Below are positions 31,772 through 38,579 of a stretch of 64,000 nt of DNA, in pieces. Source of the DNA: an uncultured Colwellia sp. (lineage in GTDB: Bacteria > Pseudomonadota > Gammaproteobacteria > Enterobacterales > Alteromonadaceae); the NCBI GenBank assembly GCA_913062815.1, contig CAJXWZ010000020.1, positions 1-64,000 of the forward strand, in the 5' to 3' direction. Position 1 is the first letter of the stretch; each line of letters starts with the position of its first letter. The translations under genes and the position numbers were made by a program. The notes below the pieces were generated by a model that made no database searches, was not told the DNA's origin, and worked only from the letters and a program-made list of their open reading frames with translations.

Positions 31772-32488
31772 ATGGAATATGAAACTTACCTTTCCCCAGA
31801 AGCTTATGAAGGGGTCAAAACACTAATTATAGAGATAAAGCAATCGATAGAGTGCTTATCTAAAACTGACCGTGATATCATTTTAAGTGAGAGGTCTACT
31901 TTTCACGATTGTCTTTTAATGAATATACTCGATGATAAAATATATTCGTTATCTCACGGCCAATTAGCTTTAATCCATGATGTGTTGATGTACCATCAAC
32001 TTTTACCTTCTGAAGGAGCGAGAGTCACATCAGCAAATTGGAAGGGGTGCATACTAAACCCTAAAATTTTGCAGAAAGCGGATGACGATATTGTAAAGCA
32101 GCTTTTATTATTTAAAGATGTGACTCCCTACCATAGAAACAAAAAATCACACTTAGTATCATTCAAAGATCTATTTTGTGTTTACGGCCATTTGTATTAT
32201 CACCCTTTATTTGGTCGTCATGAACTAGTATTGAAAGAAATTTATAGGATAGGTTGTAATCAGTATGATAATAATGGGGAGTCTATGTTTTATTCATCTG
32301 CCATGCTATCAAAGGCAATTCTAATTTTTAGAAATTACTGTAAAAGTGCTGGTATTGACTATCTGAGCTTAAAGCTGAGCTCCGAGTTCATTCCGCAGGA
32401 TTTTGATGTTTATTTACCACAATTAAGAGATAACGGTATAAGAGTTATCGGTACTACTGATCGGTGCCTAATAGAGCAAGTTATTTAG
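31772..32488 (+). CDS. Unknown island protein, 238 residues
   Basis: A soluble 238-residue protein without signal peptide, membrane helix or motif that I recognise. It has a strong ribosome site (TAGGAG, six bases before ATG) and a normal-looking reading frame, so it is very likely a real gene. The C-terminal third reads SKAILIFRNYCKSAGIDY and ENGIRVIG-like (DNGIRVIGTTDR), suggestive of an alternating alpha/beta end. It is the last gene before the integron cassettes. Confidence 0.65.
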   Translation: MEYETYLSPEAYEGVKTLIIEIKQSIECLSKTDRDIILSERSTFHDCLLMNILDDKIYSLSHGQLALIHDVLMYHQLLPSEGARVTSANWKGCILNPKILQKADDDIVKQLLLFKDVTPYHRNKKSHLVSFKDLFCVYGHLYYHPLFGRHELVLKEIYRIGCNQYDNNGESMFYSSAMLSKAILIFRNYCKSAGIDYLSLKLSSEFIPQDFDVYLPQLRDNGIRVIGTTDRCLIEQVI

Positions 32489-33032
32489 TTGTTTATGAAA
32501 GGATGACAGTAGTAGCATCACCCTGTCATTGTAAAAAGCAAAGTCCTAGAAAAATATTGGCAAGGATAACGCTATTGTCACAAAGTTTTTTACCAAAAAT
32601 TTCGAATTATCCTTATACAAGCGGATAACTACATTGTCATAGCAACAAGTTGGCGAGATGTTTTATTATTATAAAATGAAAGATTCAGACAATAGTACAA
32701 AGCCTACCGTTAAACGATCTGAGAGCCATTTAAAGAGCATAAAACAACCTCGTAGAAGTGTATGTGCTGTTTTAATTTTAATGGGCTTATTTGATCTTAG
32801 AGGGATCGAGAGTAATTATTGTGCCTTCTCAAGCCAAAACCTCATTAATGGTAACTTTCCCCCATATTCAGCAAAATGCGCCAATTGCGCATTTTAGAAC
32901 TAAGATCAGTACCTCAGAACAGAGTAAAAGTTATTTGTGGCAATATGTTATGTAATTTGATACAAATGTTGGAAATACAAAAATGCGCGATGTCACAGTA
33001 GAAAAACGCGCAAGTTGCGCACTACTAAATTG
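32489..33032. other. Intergenic region before the cassettes
   Basis: About 540 bases with no convincing gene. It holds two imperfect 20-bp direct repeats (32561-32580, 32618-32639), a near-perfect palindrome AAAATGCGC-CAATT-GCGCATTTT (32873-32895), a lone AAAATGCGC (32980-32988) and GCGCAA-G-TTGCGC (33008-33020). It ends in GTTAGGC, the left edge of the first cassette. No integron integrase gene is present on either strand. It may contain a decayed attI or a promoter that reads into the cassettes. Confidence 0.55.
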
Positions 33033-33038
33033 TTAGGC
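33032..33038 (+). repeat. Left cassette junction (GTTAGGC)
   Basis: GTTAGGC fits the GTTRRRY core site, and its complement GCCTAAC opens the attC at the end of the same cassette (34755-34761), as required for a cassette. No complete attC precedes it; it may be the remains of an attI or a secondary insertion site. Confidence 0.65.
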
Positions 33039-33076
33039 TTTAAGTCAGATTTGGTTGCACCTTATAAGGAATTAAA

Positions 33077-33889
33077 TTGAGTATTGAGTTTTTAGAAAAT
33101 GATTTTGATAAGGTGAGTTACCTTGCAAATTTGTTAACAGCAAGAGCAACTGGATTATCAGCTGAAAATGGTGAGTTTGAATTTCTGCGAAGAGAGCTTC
33201 TACAAAATTCAGATGTTGCGTCCATGCTACCTAGCTGGATTAAACAACATAGAAATTTAGATTCATTTTGGGGTTTTATTAAAGAGAAATACGGCACTTA
33301 TGCAGAGCGACGTACTTATATCTCAGAACAATTTACTCCTTTATTAGATTTACTTGAATTTGGTCAGTCTCCTACACCTGTTAGTCAAACAACTAGCAAT
33401 ACTCCCCAAGTTCCTCCAGCTAACACGACAACCGTTGCCAGAAACAAACGAAAAGTTTTTATAGTTCACGGTCGTGATAATGAAGCAAAATATGAAGTTA
33501 GTCGTTTCATCGAACAGCTTGGTTTAGAAGCAATAATTCTGCATGAGCAAGCTAATGCAGGCATGACCATAATTGAAAAAATAGAACACTATTCTAACGA
33601 TGCTGATTTTGCACTTGTCTTATACACAGGTTGTGATCATGGGCGTGGGGTACATGAGTCGAATGTACCGCCTAAAAATAGAGCCAGACAAAATGTGGTA
33701 TTTGAGCATGGTTACTTAATGGCAAAACTAGGAAGAGAAAACGTGTGTTCATTGGTCAAAGGGCAAATAGAAACACCAAACGATATCAGTGGTGTAGTCT
33801 ACGTTCCACTTGATGAAAATTCAGGTTGGAAAAATTCAGTGGCTAAAGAGCTCACAGAATGTGGTTATAAAATAAATACATTTTTTTAA
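33077..33889 (+). CDS. AbiJ-NTD/TIR-domain protein (cassette 1, gene 1)
   Basis: A 270-residue two-domain protein. The C-terminal part (about 125-270) is a TIR-like domain of the kind found in CBASS and Pycsar effectors (PF10137 type): VFIVHGRD at 127-134, a middle LVLYTGCDHG and NVVFEHGYLMAKLGRENV with Glu210 as a possible catalytic residue. Such domains often degrade NAD during abortive infection. The N-terminal part (about 6-95, LRRELLQNSDV, LPSWIKQHRNLDSFW) resembles the N-terminal domain seen in AbiJ-like proteins. A Pro/Thr/Asn linker (97-122) joins them. It starts at TTG, with AAGGA six bases before. A metallopeptidase-like gene follows after 17 bases in the same cassette. Defence function is inferred. 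Confidence 0.8.
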   Translation: MSIEFLENDFDKVSYLANLLTARATGLSAENGEFEFLRRELLQNSDVASMLPSWIKQHRNLDSFWGFIKEKYGTYAERRTYISEQFTPLLDLLEFGQSPTPVSQTTSNTPQVPPANTTTVARNKRKVFIVHGRDNEAKYEVSRFIEQLGLEAIILHEQANAGMTIIEKIEHYSNDADFALVLYTGCDHGRGVHESNVPPKNRARQNVVFEHGYLMAKLGRENVCSLVKGQIETPNDISGVVYVPLDENSGWKNSVAKELTECGYKINTFF

Positions 33890-33906
33890 TTTGTTAAGGG
33901 AAGAGC

Positions 33907-34749
33907 ATGGGAACCACTAGTGGTTATGAAATCGCTGAAGCTGCTTTTTCAGATATTGAATCATTTTTTCTTAGTCCTGTTAATTTTCAAATCAACAGAG
34001 AGTTGAATGTTACATCGATGAGAGGGAATGCTGCAATTAGAGGGAGCGGTAAGACTGCAAGAGTTAGACTTTCAGATGAATTTTGCAATTATGAATTATC
34101 TGCACTGGAAGATTATATTTTTGTTTTAACCATTATTTGCCATGAGTTAGCTCACTATTTGAATTTTCACAATGAAAATAAAGATGAAACAGAATTAGAC
34201 AGTGTTGCTCTGGAGTCGAGAGCAGACCATTTTGGCGCACAGATATTGATGGTGCTCATTACTTTTGGTTCTAAAACAACTAGGCTTATGAAGCAAGTTG
34301 ATGCTGCAATTAACCCTACGGTGATTACGAAGAGTATCGGTAAATCATTGCGCTTAATCTATGATGAAATATACATAAATGGTAGTTCAGAACTATACCC
34401 TGAACCGAAATTAAGAGTGGGAATATCAATTGCGGGTTATCTTTCATTTTATCATAGATATTTCGGAAGCTTACCTGAAGGGTTTACGGTTAGGTTTCTA
34501 TTAACTGTAATGCGTGAAGGGAATCTATTTGGCTTACTTGAAGGCTTCGATGAAAACCAACAAGAAAATACTGTAGAAAAAATAACCAGCACTCACGCTC
34601 AATTGCAAGAACGGTTTCCGTTAATGATTTTAGGCTTCAAACAAAAGTTTGGTTATTTCCTCACTTCTCAATTTGATGCTAGTGAAAATGATAGAACCAA
34701 ACACCGAATGATGCTCGAAAAACATGTAAGTGAATTTGAGCTTAGTTAA
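33907..34749 (+). CDS. HExxH metallopeptidase-like protein (cassette 1, gene 2)
   Basis: A 280-residue protein with a zinc-peptidase signature: HELAH at 79-83 and a downstream ESRADHFGAQIL with Glu103 as likely third ligand, as in M48 or ImmA/IrrE-type (M78) peptidases. There is no signal peptide or membrane helix, so it should act in the cytoplasm. It follows the TIR gene by 17 bases with its own GGGAAGAG ribosome site, and both genes lie between one pair of cassette boundaries, so they move together. It may activate, restrain or be the sensor for the TIR protein; this is inference. Confidence 0.7.
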   Translation: MGTTSGYEIAEAAFSDIESFFLSPVNFQINRELNVTSMRGNAAIRGSGKTARVRLSDEFCNYELSALEDYIFVLTIICHELAHYLNFHNENKDETELDSVALESRADHFGAQILMVLITFGSKTTRLMKQVDAAINPTVITKSIGKSLRLIYDEIYINGSSELYPEPKLRVGISIAGYLSFYHRYFGSLPEGFTVRFLLTVMREGNLFGLLEGFDENQQENTVEKITSTHAQLQERFPLMILGFKQKFGYFLTSQFDASENDRTKHRMMLEKHVSEFELS

Positions 34750-34754
34750 TTAAA

Positions 34755-34853
34755 GCCTAACAAGCTGTTAAACAAGGACAAAAAACAGTTGGTTTTGCTC
34801 CTTCGTCACTAATTTTAACCAACTATTTTTTGCCTGTTAACAGGGCGTTAGCT
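34755..34853 (+). repeat. attC site 1
   Basis: Begins GCCTAACAAGC and ends GGGCGTTAGCT, with the inner pair ACAGTTGGTT and AACCAACT and a further TGTTAA/TTAACA pairing. GCCTAAC is the exact complement of the GTTAGGC at the left edge of this cassette. The site starts six bases after the stop of the peptidase gene. Confidence 0.85.
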
Positions 34854-34886
34854 GTATCCTCATATTACTAGTGTAAGGTGAATTCA

Positions 34887-35279
34887 ATGAACGATCGGGA
34901 AATTAAGGATGCCATTCGCTATTTAGAGCTTGCTATTAAGGCTTTGAAAAATTCAAATGAGCCTTACTTCTCACGAAGTATTGAGTCTTTGTTGAGAGAG
35001 TTAAACGAAGAAAATCAGAAAGTAACTACTCCCGCTAGTGATTTTGATGACTTTAGAGATTTTTGTGGTTCTCGCGATACTTCAGATGGGTGGGAGAAAG
35101 TTAGAGAGCTACAGGAGGGGAGCAATGATAATGCGGCTTTTAAAGCACCTTCTTTCAATGAACAAAGGGTTCAAAAGTCTTTGGCTGAAAAACGGCCACA
35201 GAAGAAAAGTAAATATGATGAAGCTACGGAAAGCCCTTGGTTAGAACCTAGAGATCACTTATGGGATAAGTTTAGGTAA
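34887..35279 (+). CDS. Unknown cassette protein (cassette 2)
   Basis: A 130-residue, strongly hydrophilic protein with an N-terminal helical segment (DREIKDAIRYLELAIKALKNS) and a charged, probably disordered C-terminal half ending WLEPRDHLWDKF. I do not recognise it. I chose ATG 34887 over GTG 34878 because AAGGTG lies six bases before it. The cassette is 531 bases and the gene fills most of it. Confidence 0.6.
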   Translation: MNDREIKDAIRYLELAIKALKNSNEPYFSRSIESLLRELNEENQKVTTPASDFDDFRDFCGSRDTSDGWEKVRELQEGSNDNAAFKAPSFNEQRVQKSLAEKRPQKKSKYDEATESPWLEPRDHLWDKFR

Positions 35280-35285
35280 TAAATC

Positions 35286-35384
35286 CATACAAGGCAATCA
35301 AACGGACACGTAACAGTTGGCTCGGTTCCGCTTCGCTACACATTTTAGCCAACAATTACTTAGCCGCTTATTGTGGCGTTATAA
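35286..35384 (+). repeat. attC site 2
   Basis: Ends GGCGTTATAA and has the inner pair AGTTGGCT/AGCCAAC with CGCTTCGCTACAC in the loop. The left core reads ATACAAGG where ATAACAAG is expected, so one base of the AAC triplet is missing. The site may be weak or inactive. Confidence 0.75.
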
Positions 35385-35390
35385 ATCACT

Positions 35391-35939
35391 ATGAATATGG
35401 ATGAAATTTTTAAACTTGCAGCAGCCATCATCACCTCGTTAGGAGGAGCCGCTCTTATACTTGCAGCTTTTTCAAGTTGGCTTGGTGGAATTTGGGCAAA
35501 GAGAATGTTGCAAAACGAACGTGCCAAACACTCAGAAACCTTAGAAGAATTAAAAAAAGAATTGGATCTTCTAAAACAAAAAGAACTAACTCGTCATTTT
35601 GATAAACTAGCTATTTATAAAGATGTAGTTCACATTATAAGTGAGATTTTAAGAGAATTAGAAGCTGTCGCCTCTTCAAATCAACCTTCTATTTCACCAG
35701 AGGTAAAGCATTCTTTTGCGCTAAATAGAAATAAAGCATACGGCTATATTTCACTTGTATCTAACCAGAACGTCATGGATAGCTACAATGATATGATTGA
35801 TTTCTTTATTCCTGTGATTTACGAAAATGAAAGCGCCACTTGGGAAGATATGCGTGCGAAAGCTGACTCAATGCTAAATGCTATGCGAACAGATTTAGGA
35901 ATCCAAGATGGGCAGGTAATATATCGCGGTAGTAGGTGA
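35391..35939 (+). CDS. Membrane-anchored coiled-coil protein (cassette 3)
   Basis: A 182-residue protein with one N-terminal transmembrane helix (about 10-32, ending WLGGIWAKR), a coiled coil (about 38-65, LEELKKELDLLKQKE) and a helical C-terminal domain. Proteins with this opening are common in integron cassettes of marine bacteria, but no function is established. Likely anchored in the inner membrane with the bulk in the cytoplasm. The gene starts 13 bases after the cassette edge. Confidence 0.65.
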   Translation: MNMDEIFKLAAAIITSLGGAALILAAFSSWLGGIWAKRMLQNERAKHSETLEELKKELDLLKQKELTRHFDKLAIYKDVVHIISEILRELEAVASSNQPSISPEVKHSFALNRNKAYGYISLVSNQNVMDSYNDMIDFFIPVIYENESATWEDMRAKADSMLNAMRTDLGIQDGQVIYRGSR

Positions 35940-35940
35940 T

Positions 35941-36044
35941 TCATAACAAGCCAATCAAGCGGGACTGCTAATAGTTTGCTCGGTTTCGCTTCGCTACACA
36001 ATTTTAGCAAACAATTTAGAAGCGCCTTAATGTGGGCGTTATAT
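35941..36044 (+). repeat. attC site 3
   Basis: Begins TCATAACAAGCC and ends GGGCGTTATAT, with the inner pair AGTTTGCT/AGCAAACA and the loop CGCTTCGCTACAC shared with attC 2. It starts two bases after the stop. Confidence 0.85.
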
Positions 36045-36063
36045 TTTTCAAATGGAGTTGAGC

Positions 36064-36429
36064 ATGAAATCTTTCCTTTTAAAATTTACAACATTAATAT
36101 CAATGACTGGCTTAATCAGCTCATGTGGTGAGGAACCATTTATTGGTAAAATGTCAATTAGTACAATATGTTCAACAACAGGTTATATAATTCGTCAAAA
36201 TCTAGGTACAAACTTTAAAACTATTGGCGTTAAATGCACTGTAGCAAAAGTAAAAAATAAGCCTACTTGGGTGAGAGTTCGTTCTAGCTATATTTCTCCC
36301 TTGGGACCGACTCTAAAATATACAGCATTTGGCAACATAACTGGCGATGCTTTGGAATTGTTAAAAATTAAAGTGCATGGAATAGATAAAAAATTTATAC
36401 CCTTTGCAGAGTTCAGTAACAAAATATAA
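36064..36429 (+). CDS. Lipoprotein (cassette 4)
   Basis: A 121-residue lipoprotein: signal MKSFLLKFTTLISMTGL with lipobox ISSC and mature start GEEPFIGK. The mature part looks like a small beta domain (WVRVRSSYISPLG). Function unknown. The frame is open from ATG 36052, but GGAG at 36055 sits correctly before ATG 36064 and the signal peptide begins there. The stop codon overlaps the left core of the following attC. Confidence 0.65.
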   Translation: MKSFLLKFTTLISMTGLISSCGEEPFIGKMSISTICSTTGYIIRQNLGTNFKTIGVKCTVAKVKNKPTWVRVRSSYISPLGPTLKYTAFGNITGDALELLKIKVHGIDKKFIPFAEFSNKI

Positions 36430-36519
36430 GTCAATAAAGCAGGACAAAAAACAGTTGGTTTTTGCTCCTTTGTCGCTATTTTAACCAACTATTTTTTGCT
36501 TCTTATAGGGGCGTTTTGC
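36424..36519 (+). repeat. attC site 4
   Basis: Begins ATATAAG (last core base G instead of C) and ends GGGGCGTTTTGC. The inner pair AGTTGGTT/AACCAACT and the GGACAAAAAAC segment are shared with attC 1. It overlaps the lipoprotein stop codon. Confidence 0.8.
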
Positions 36520-36534
36520 AGAAATGGAGACGTT

Positions 36535-37011
36535 ATGAGTATTCGTCCAAACGGACATATATGGATGGCCGCTGAACAATTCTTCAACGCAGCGGAATCT
36601 ATCTGGAATTCTGCTGAAGGAGATCTTTCTAAATATGTTTACCCTTTATTAGTTAATTACTCATTTGCATGTGAATTAGCCCTTAAGTCTGCTGAAGGAA
36701 AAGTGAAGCAACCTCCAATTATCGAAAATGGTTTAATTCCAGTTTCTACTATACATCCAGCTGTTAAAGGACATAACCTTTTAAGCATTTTCAATAAATT
36801 AAAGCCTGAAACTAGAAAGGGAATAGAAAAAGAGTTCATATCAATTACAGGCGAAAATTTAACTCCGTTGCTTAAAAAATGTGGCTATTATTTTGAGAAA
36901 GCAAGATACCCATTTGAACAAAAAGGTGGCGCATACAACCTTTCGGCGGTCAGAGATTTAGCTAAAATCTTATTGGACTCTGTAATGGCATTTGGTTTAA
37001 AGTCTGCATAA
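36535..37011 (+). CDS. HEPN-like protein (cassette 5)
   Basis: A 158-residue helical protein. The pattern AAEQFFNAAESIW, LLVNYSFACELALKSAEG and GHNLLSIFNKL resembles HEPN-type domains, which act as RNases or structural partners in toxin-antitoxin and defence systems. The catalytic RxxxxH motif is not clearly present, so the domain may be inactive. The frame is open from 36496, inside the attC, but ATG 36535 has GGAG six bases before it and is the likely start. Confidence 0.6.
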   Translation: MSIRPNGHIWMAAEQFFNAAESIWNSAEGDLSKYVYPLLVNYSFACELALKSAEGKVKQPPIIENGLIPVSTIHPAVKGHNLLSIFNKLKPETRKGIEKEFISITGENLTPLLKKCGYYFEKARYPFEQKGGAYNLSAVRDLAKILLDSVMAFGLKSA

Positions 37012-37096
37012 CAAGCTAATTAATCAGGACAAAAAACAGTTTGCTGTTTTCGTTCCTCAACATTTTAACCAAATTATTAAAGCTTTGCAGCTTACT
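37006..37096 (+). repeat. attC site 5, right side decayed
   Basis: Begins GCATAACAAGC, overlapping the stop codon, with GGACAAAAAACAGTTTG and AACCAAATT as the inner arms. At the right end AGCTTAC stands where AGCGTTA would be expected, so the GTT recombination point is lost. This is the end of the recognisable array. Confidence 0.65.
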
Positions 37097-37606
37097 TCTG
37101 GGTATATAATTGTATGAAAAACAATCATGTTTTTTACACCCTTCCTAAAAGTATGTAAGCGTTTGTTTTTAAATTCCTTTATTAATAGTGCACTCTTATT
37201 TAACACCCTTTTGACACCCAAAAACCCCTGTTTTAAGGGGCGTAAATTGCAACTTCTTATACTAAATTCATGGTAGATCTTCACGAGATGAACTAACTTT
37301 TAGCGTCAATGCAGAGAACAAATAATCAAAATATGGTGGATGATATGCAATCATGAAAATATTAACAAAACTAGCATAAGAATCGACAATGCTTATAATT
37401 ACCCCAAATGCACTGTTAAACAACCTGAGAAGTAAATAGGAACCATAAAACATTAACACAGTAGTAGATGTTACCTTTCGGTAGAAATGTTTATATACGC
37501 TCTAAGTGTGATCTTTTGAACAATTAGTGCTAATTTAAACTTGTATTGCTCAACAGGCTAACTTAGTTTAAGTATTGATTTTTTATACAATTAATGGATG
37601 ATTGAA
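37097..37606. other. Intergenic region after the cassettes
   Basis: About 510 bases with no gene that I can support; short minus-strand frames here lack ribosome sites and family features. It holds a CCCC-TGTTTTAA-GGGG hairpin near 37227-37242. It may be the remains of further cassettes. Confidence 0.45.
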
Positions 37607-38161
37607 ATGAACAGAATTGTGATTATTAGCTGTGCGCTTTTTGTTAACTTAGCGTGGGCAGAAACAAAAGAGCTGCACTGCACATATGGTGGTGTCGAAG
37701 AGCGTCAAAAAATAATCGATGAAACACCTTTGAAAATTAAGAAACACCAAGAGAAGATTGCAGAGCTCAACAAAGAGCACCGAGTAAATAATTCAGAAGT
37801 AGAAACTTATGAAATGCTTATCGAATTAAATCGTCAAATAATTAAATCATGTAAGAATGACAATGTATGGGTTTCATCAGACACCTTTGTTTTTGATACT
37901 GAAGGATTACGTAACGAATCAAAAGCGATAGGAGAGCACACTTCTATGGATACTTGTGAGTCAAGAGAGCTTTTACCTAGAAAGGTGTTTTTGTCTGCAA
38001 CACCTAGTACCATTTCTTTTAAGTGGGCAGTCTCAACGGGTGATTACAGCATTAACCAATCATTTAACATAGACAGGAAAACTCTTAATGGCGGATACGA
38101 CACAAAGAGAAATTATCAATGTGTAGTAAAGGAAATTGATGTGTCTAATAATTTAATCTAA
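37607..38161 (+). CDS. Unknown exported protein at island right end
   Basis: A 184-residue protein with a clear signal peptide (MNRIVIISCALFVNLAWA, then ETKE). The mature part has a charged helical stretch (LKIKKHQEKIAELNKEH) and four cysteines. Function unknown. The frame begins at ATG 37598, but the signal peptide begins at 37607. It has no attC, so it is either native to the element or the last cassette with its site lost. A short AAGA tandem run follows its stop. Confidence 0.6.
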   Translation: MNRIVIISCALFVNLAWAETKELHCTYGGVEERQKIIDETPLKIKKHQEKIAELNKEHRVNNSEVETYEMLIELNRQIIKSCKNDNVWVSSDTFVFDTEGLRNESKAIGEHTSMDTCESRELLPRKVFLSATPSTISFKWAVSTGDYSINQSFNIDRKTLNGGYDTKRNYQCVVKEIDVSNNLI

Positions 38162-38372
38162 GAAAGAAAGAAAGAAAGATACTAAGCCATAGTAGCTTAA
38201 AAAAACGCTGGAGATAGCATACTTTTTTGGTATCTTTGAATAAGTTCCATATTACATCGATTCTGTGATTATACAGTAAACACTTATAACAAAATGACCA
38301 TTGTTAGTGTGAAAGGTTATAAGTCGTGGTCGTTCTTTTATAATTATCAGTATGCACATTTATCCATTGCAA

Positions 38373-38390
38373 CCCTCATTGCTACCCAGA
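38373..38390 (+). repeat. Subterminal repeat, right copy
   Basis: CCCTCATTGCTACCCAGA, identical to 27301-27318 and in the same orientation, 54 bases inside attR. Confidence 0.6.
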
Positions 38391-38444
38391 AGTTTTAATG
38401 AAAAACCTTACCTCTTAATTTTAAAGGCTCGTGGTTTTGTTTTT

Positions 38445-38466
38445 GACTCCTGTCGGGTGGGCCATT
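38445..38466 (+). repeat. attR, right direct repeat of the element
   Basis: A 22-base copy of the tRNA-Arg 3' end plus two T, identical to 27152-27173. It marks the right end of the integrated element. Confidence 0.9.
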
Positions 38467-38579
38467 CCTTTTGTCACATCAATAGTGGCGAGCAGTTGCT
38501 CAGTAATAATAATGTACTTTGTTGCAAAAACTGCCTACTATCCCTAATAGCTTATTGAAAATTTTACTCTTTTATTGTG

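Larger units (their letters stand above)
33033..37096 (+). mobile_element. Integron cassette array without integrase (CALIN)
   Basis: Five cassettes in one direction, each a gene (one has two) followed by an attC-like site of 91-104 bases. Boundaries by the G|TT cut: 33033-34847, 34848-35378, 35379-36038, 36039-36513, 36514-about 37096. Each attC has an outer RYYYAAC-like and GTTRRRY-like pair and an inner AGTTGGTT/AACCAACT-like stem. All genes read the same way and fill their cassettes tightly. No intI is in the window, so the array is a cluster of attC sites lacking integrase, carried as cargo of the tRNA-Arg element. Confidence 0.85.
27152..38466. mobile_element. Integrative element in tRNA-Arg(CCG)
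   Basis: An 11.3-kb element bounded by a 22-bp direct repeat: the 3' end of the tRNA gene plus ATT (27152-27173) and the same 22 bases at 38445-38466. The integrase gene lies next to attL and points inward. Contents: P4-type integrase, unknown protein, AlpA-like regulator, two small unknown genes, HUH-type protein, unknown protein, and a run of five integron cassettes. Phage structural genes, conjugation genes and plasmid partition genes are absent, so it must depend on outside help or is sedentary. Gene order across the two ends (HTH gene to RND pump) would be restored by excision. Confidence 0.9.
38162..38579. other. Island right end and RND promoter region
   Basis: Holds the AAGA tetranucleotide run (38161-38178), the right copy of the 18-bp subterminal repeat (38373-38390) and attR (38445-38466). 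The 113 bases between attR and the efflux genes must hold what remains of their original promoter. No gene is supported here. Confidence 0.6.

Noticed and set aside
32658..32897. 79-codon plus-strand frame before the cassettes
   Set aside because: No ribosome site or family feature; its 3' end runs into the AAAATGCGC palindrome. More likely non-coding.
37057..37459. Two minus-strand frames after the last cassette
   Set aside because: They lack ribosome sites and show low-complexity or membrane-like noise typical of AT-rich shadow frames.
38161..38178. AAGA tandem repeat as a phase-variation tract
   Set aside because: It starts at the stop codon and changes in length would not shift any reading frame.
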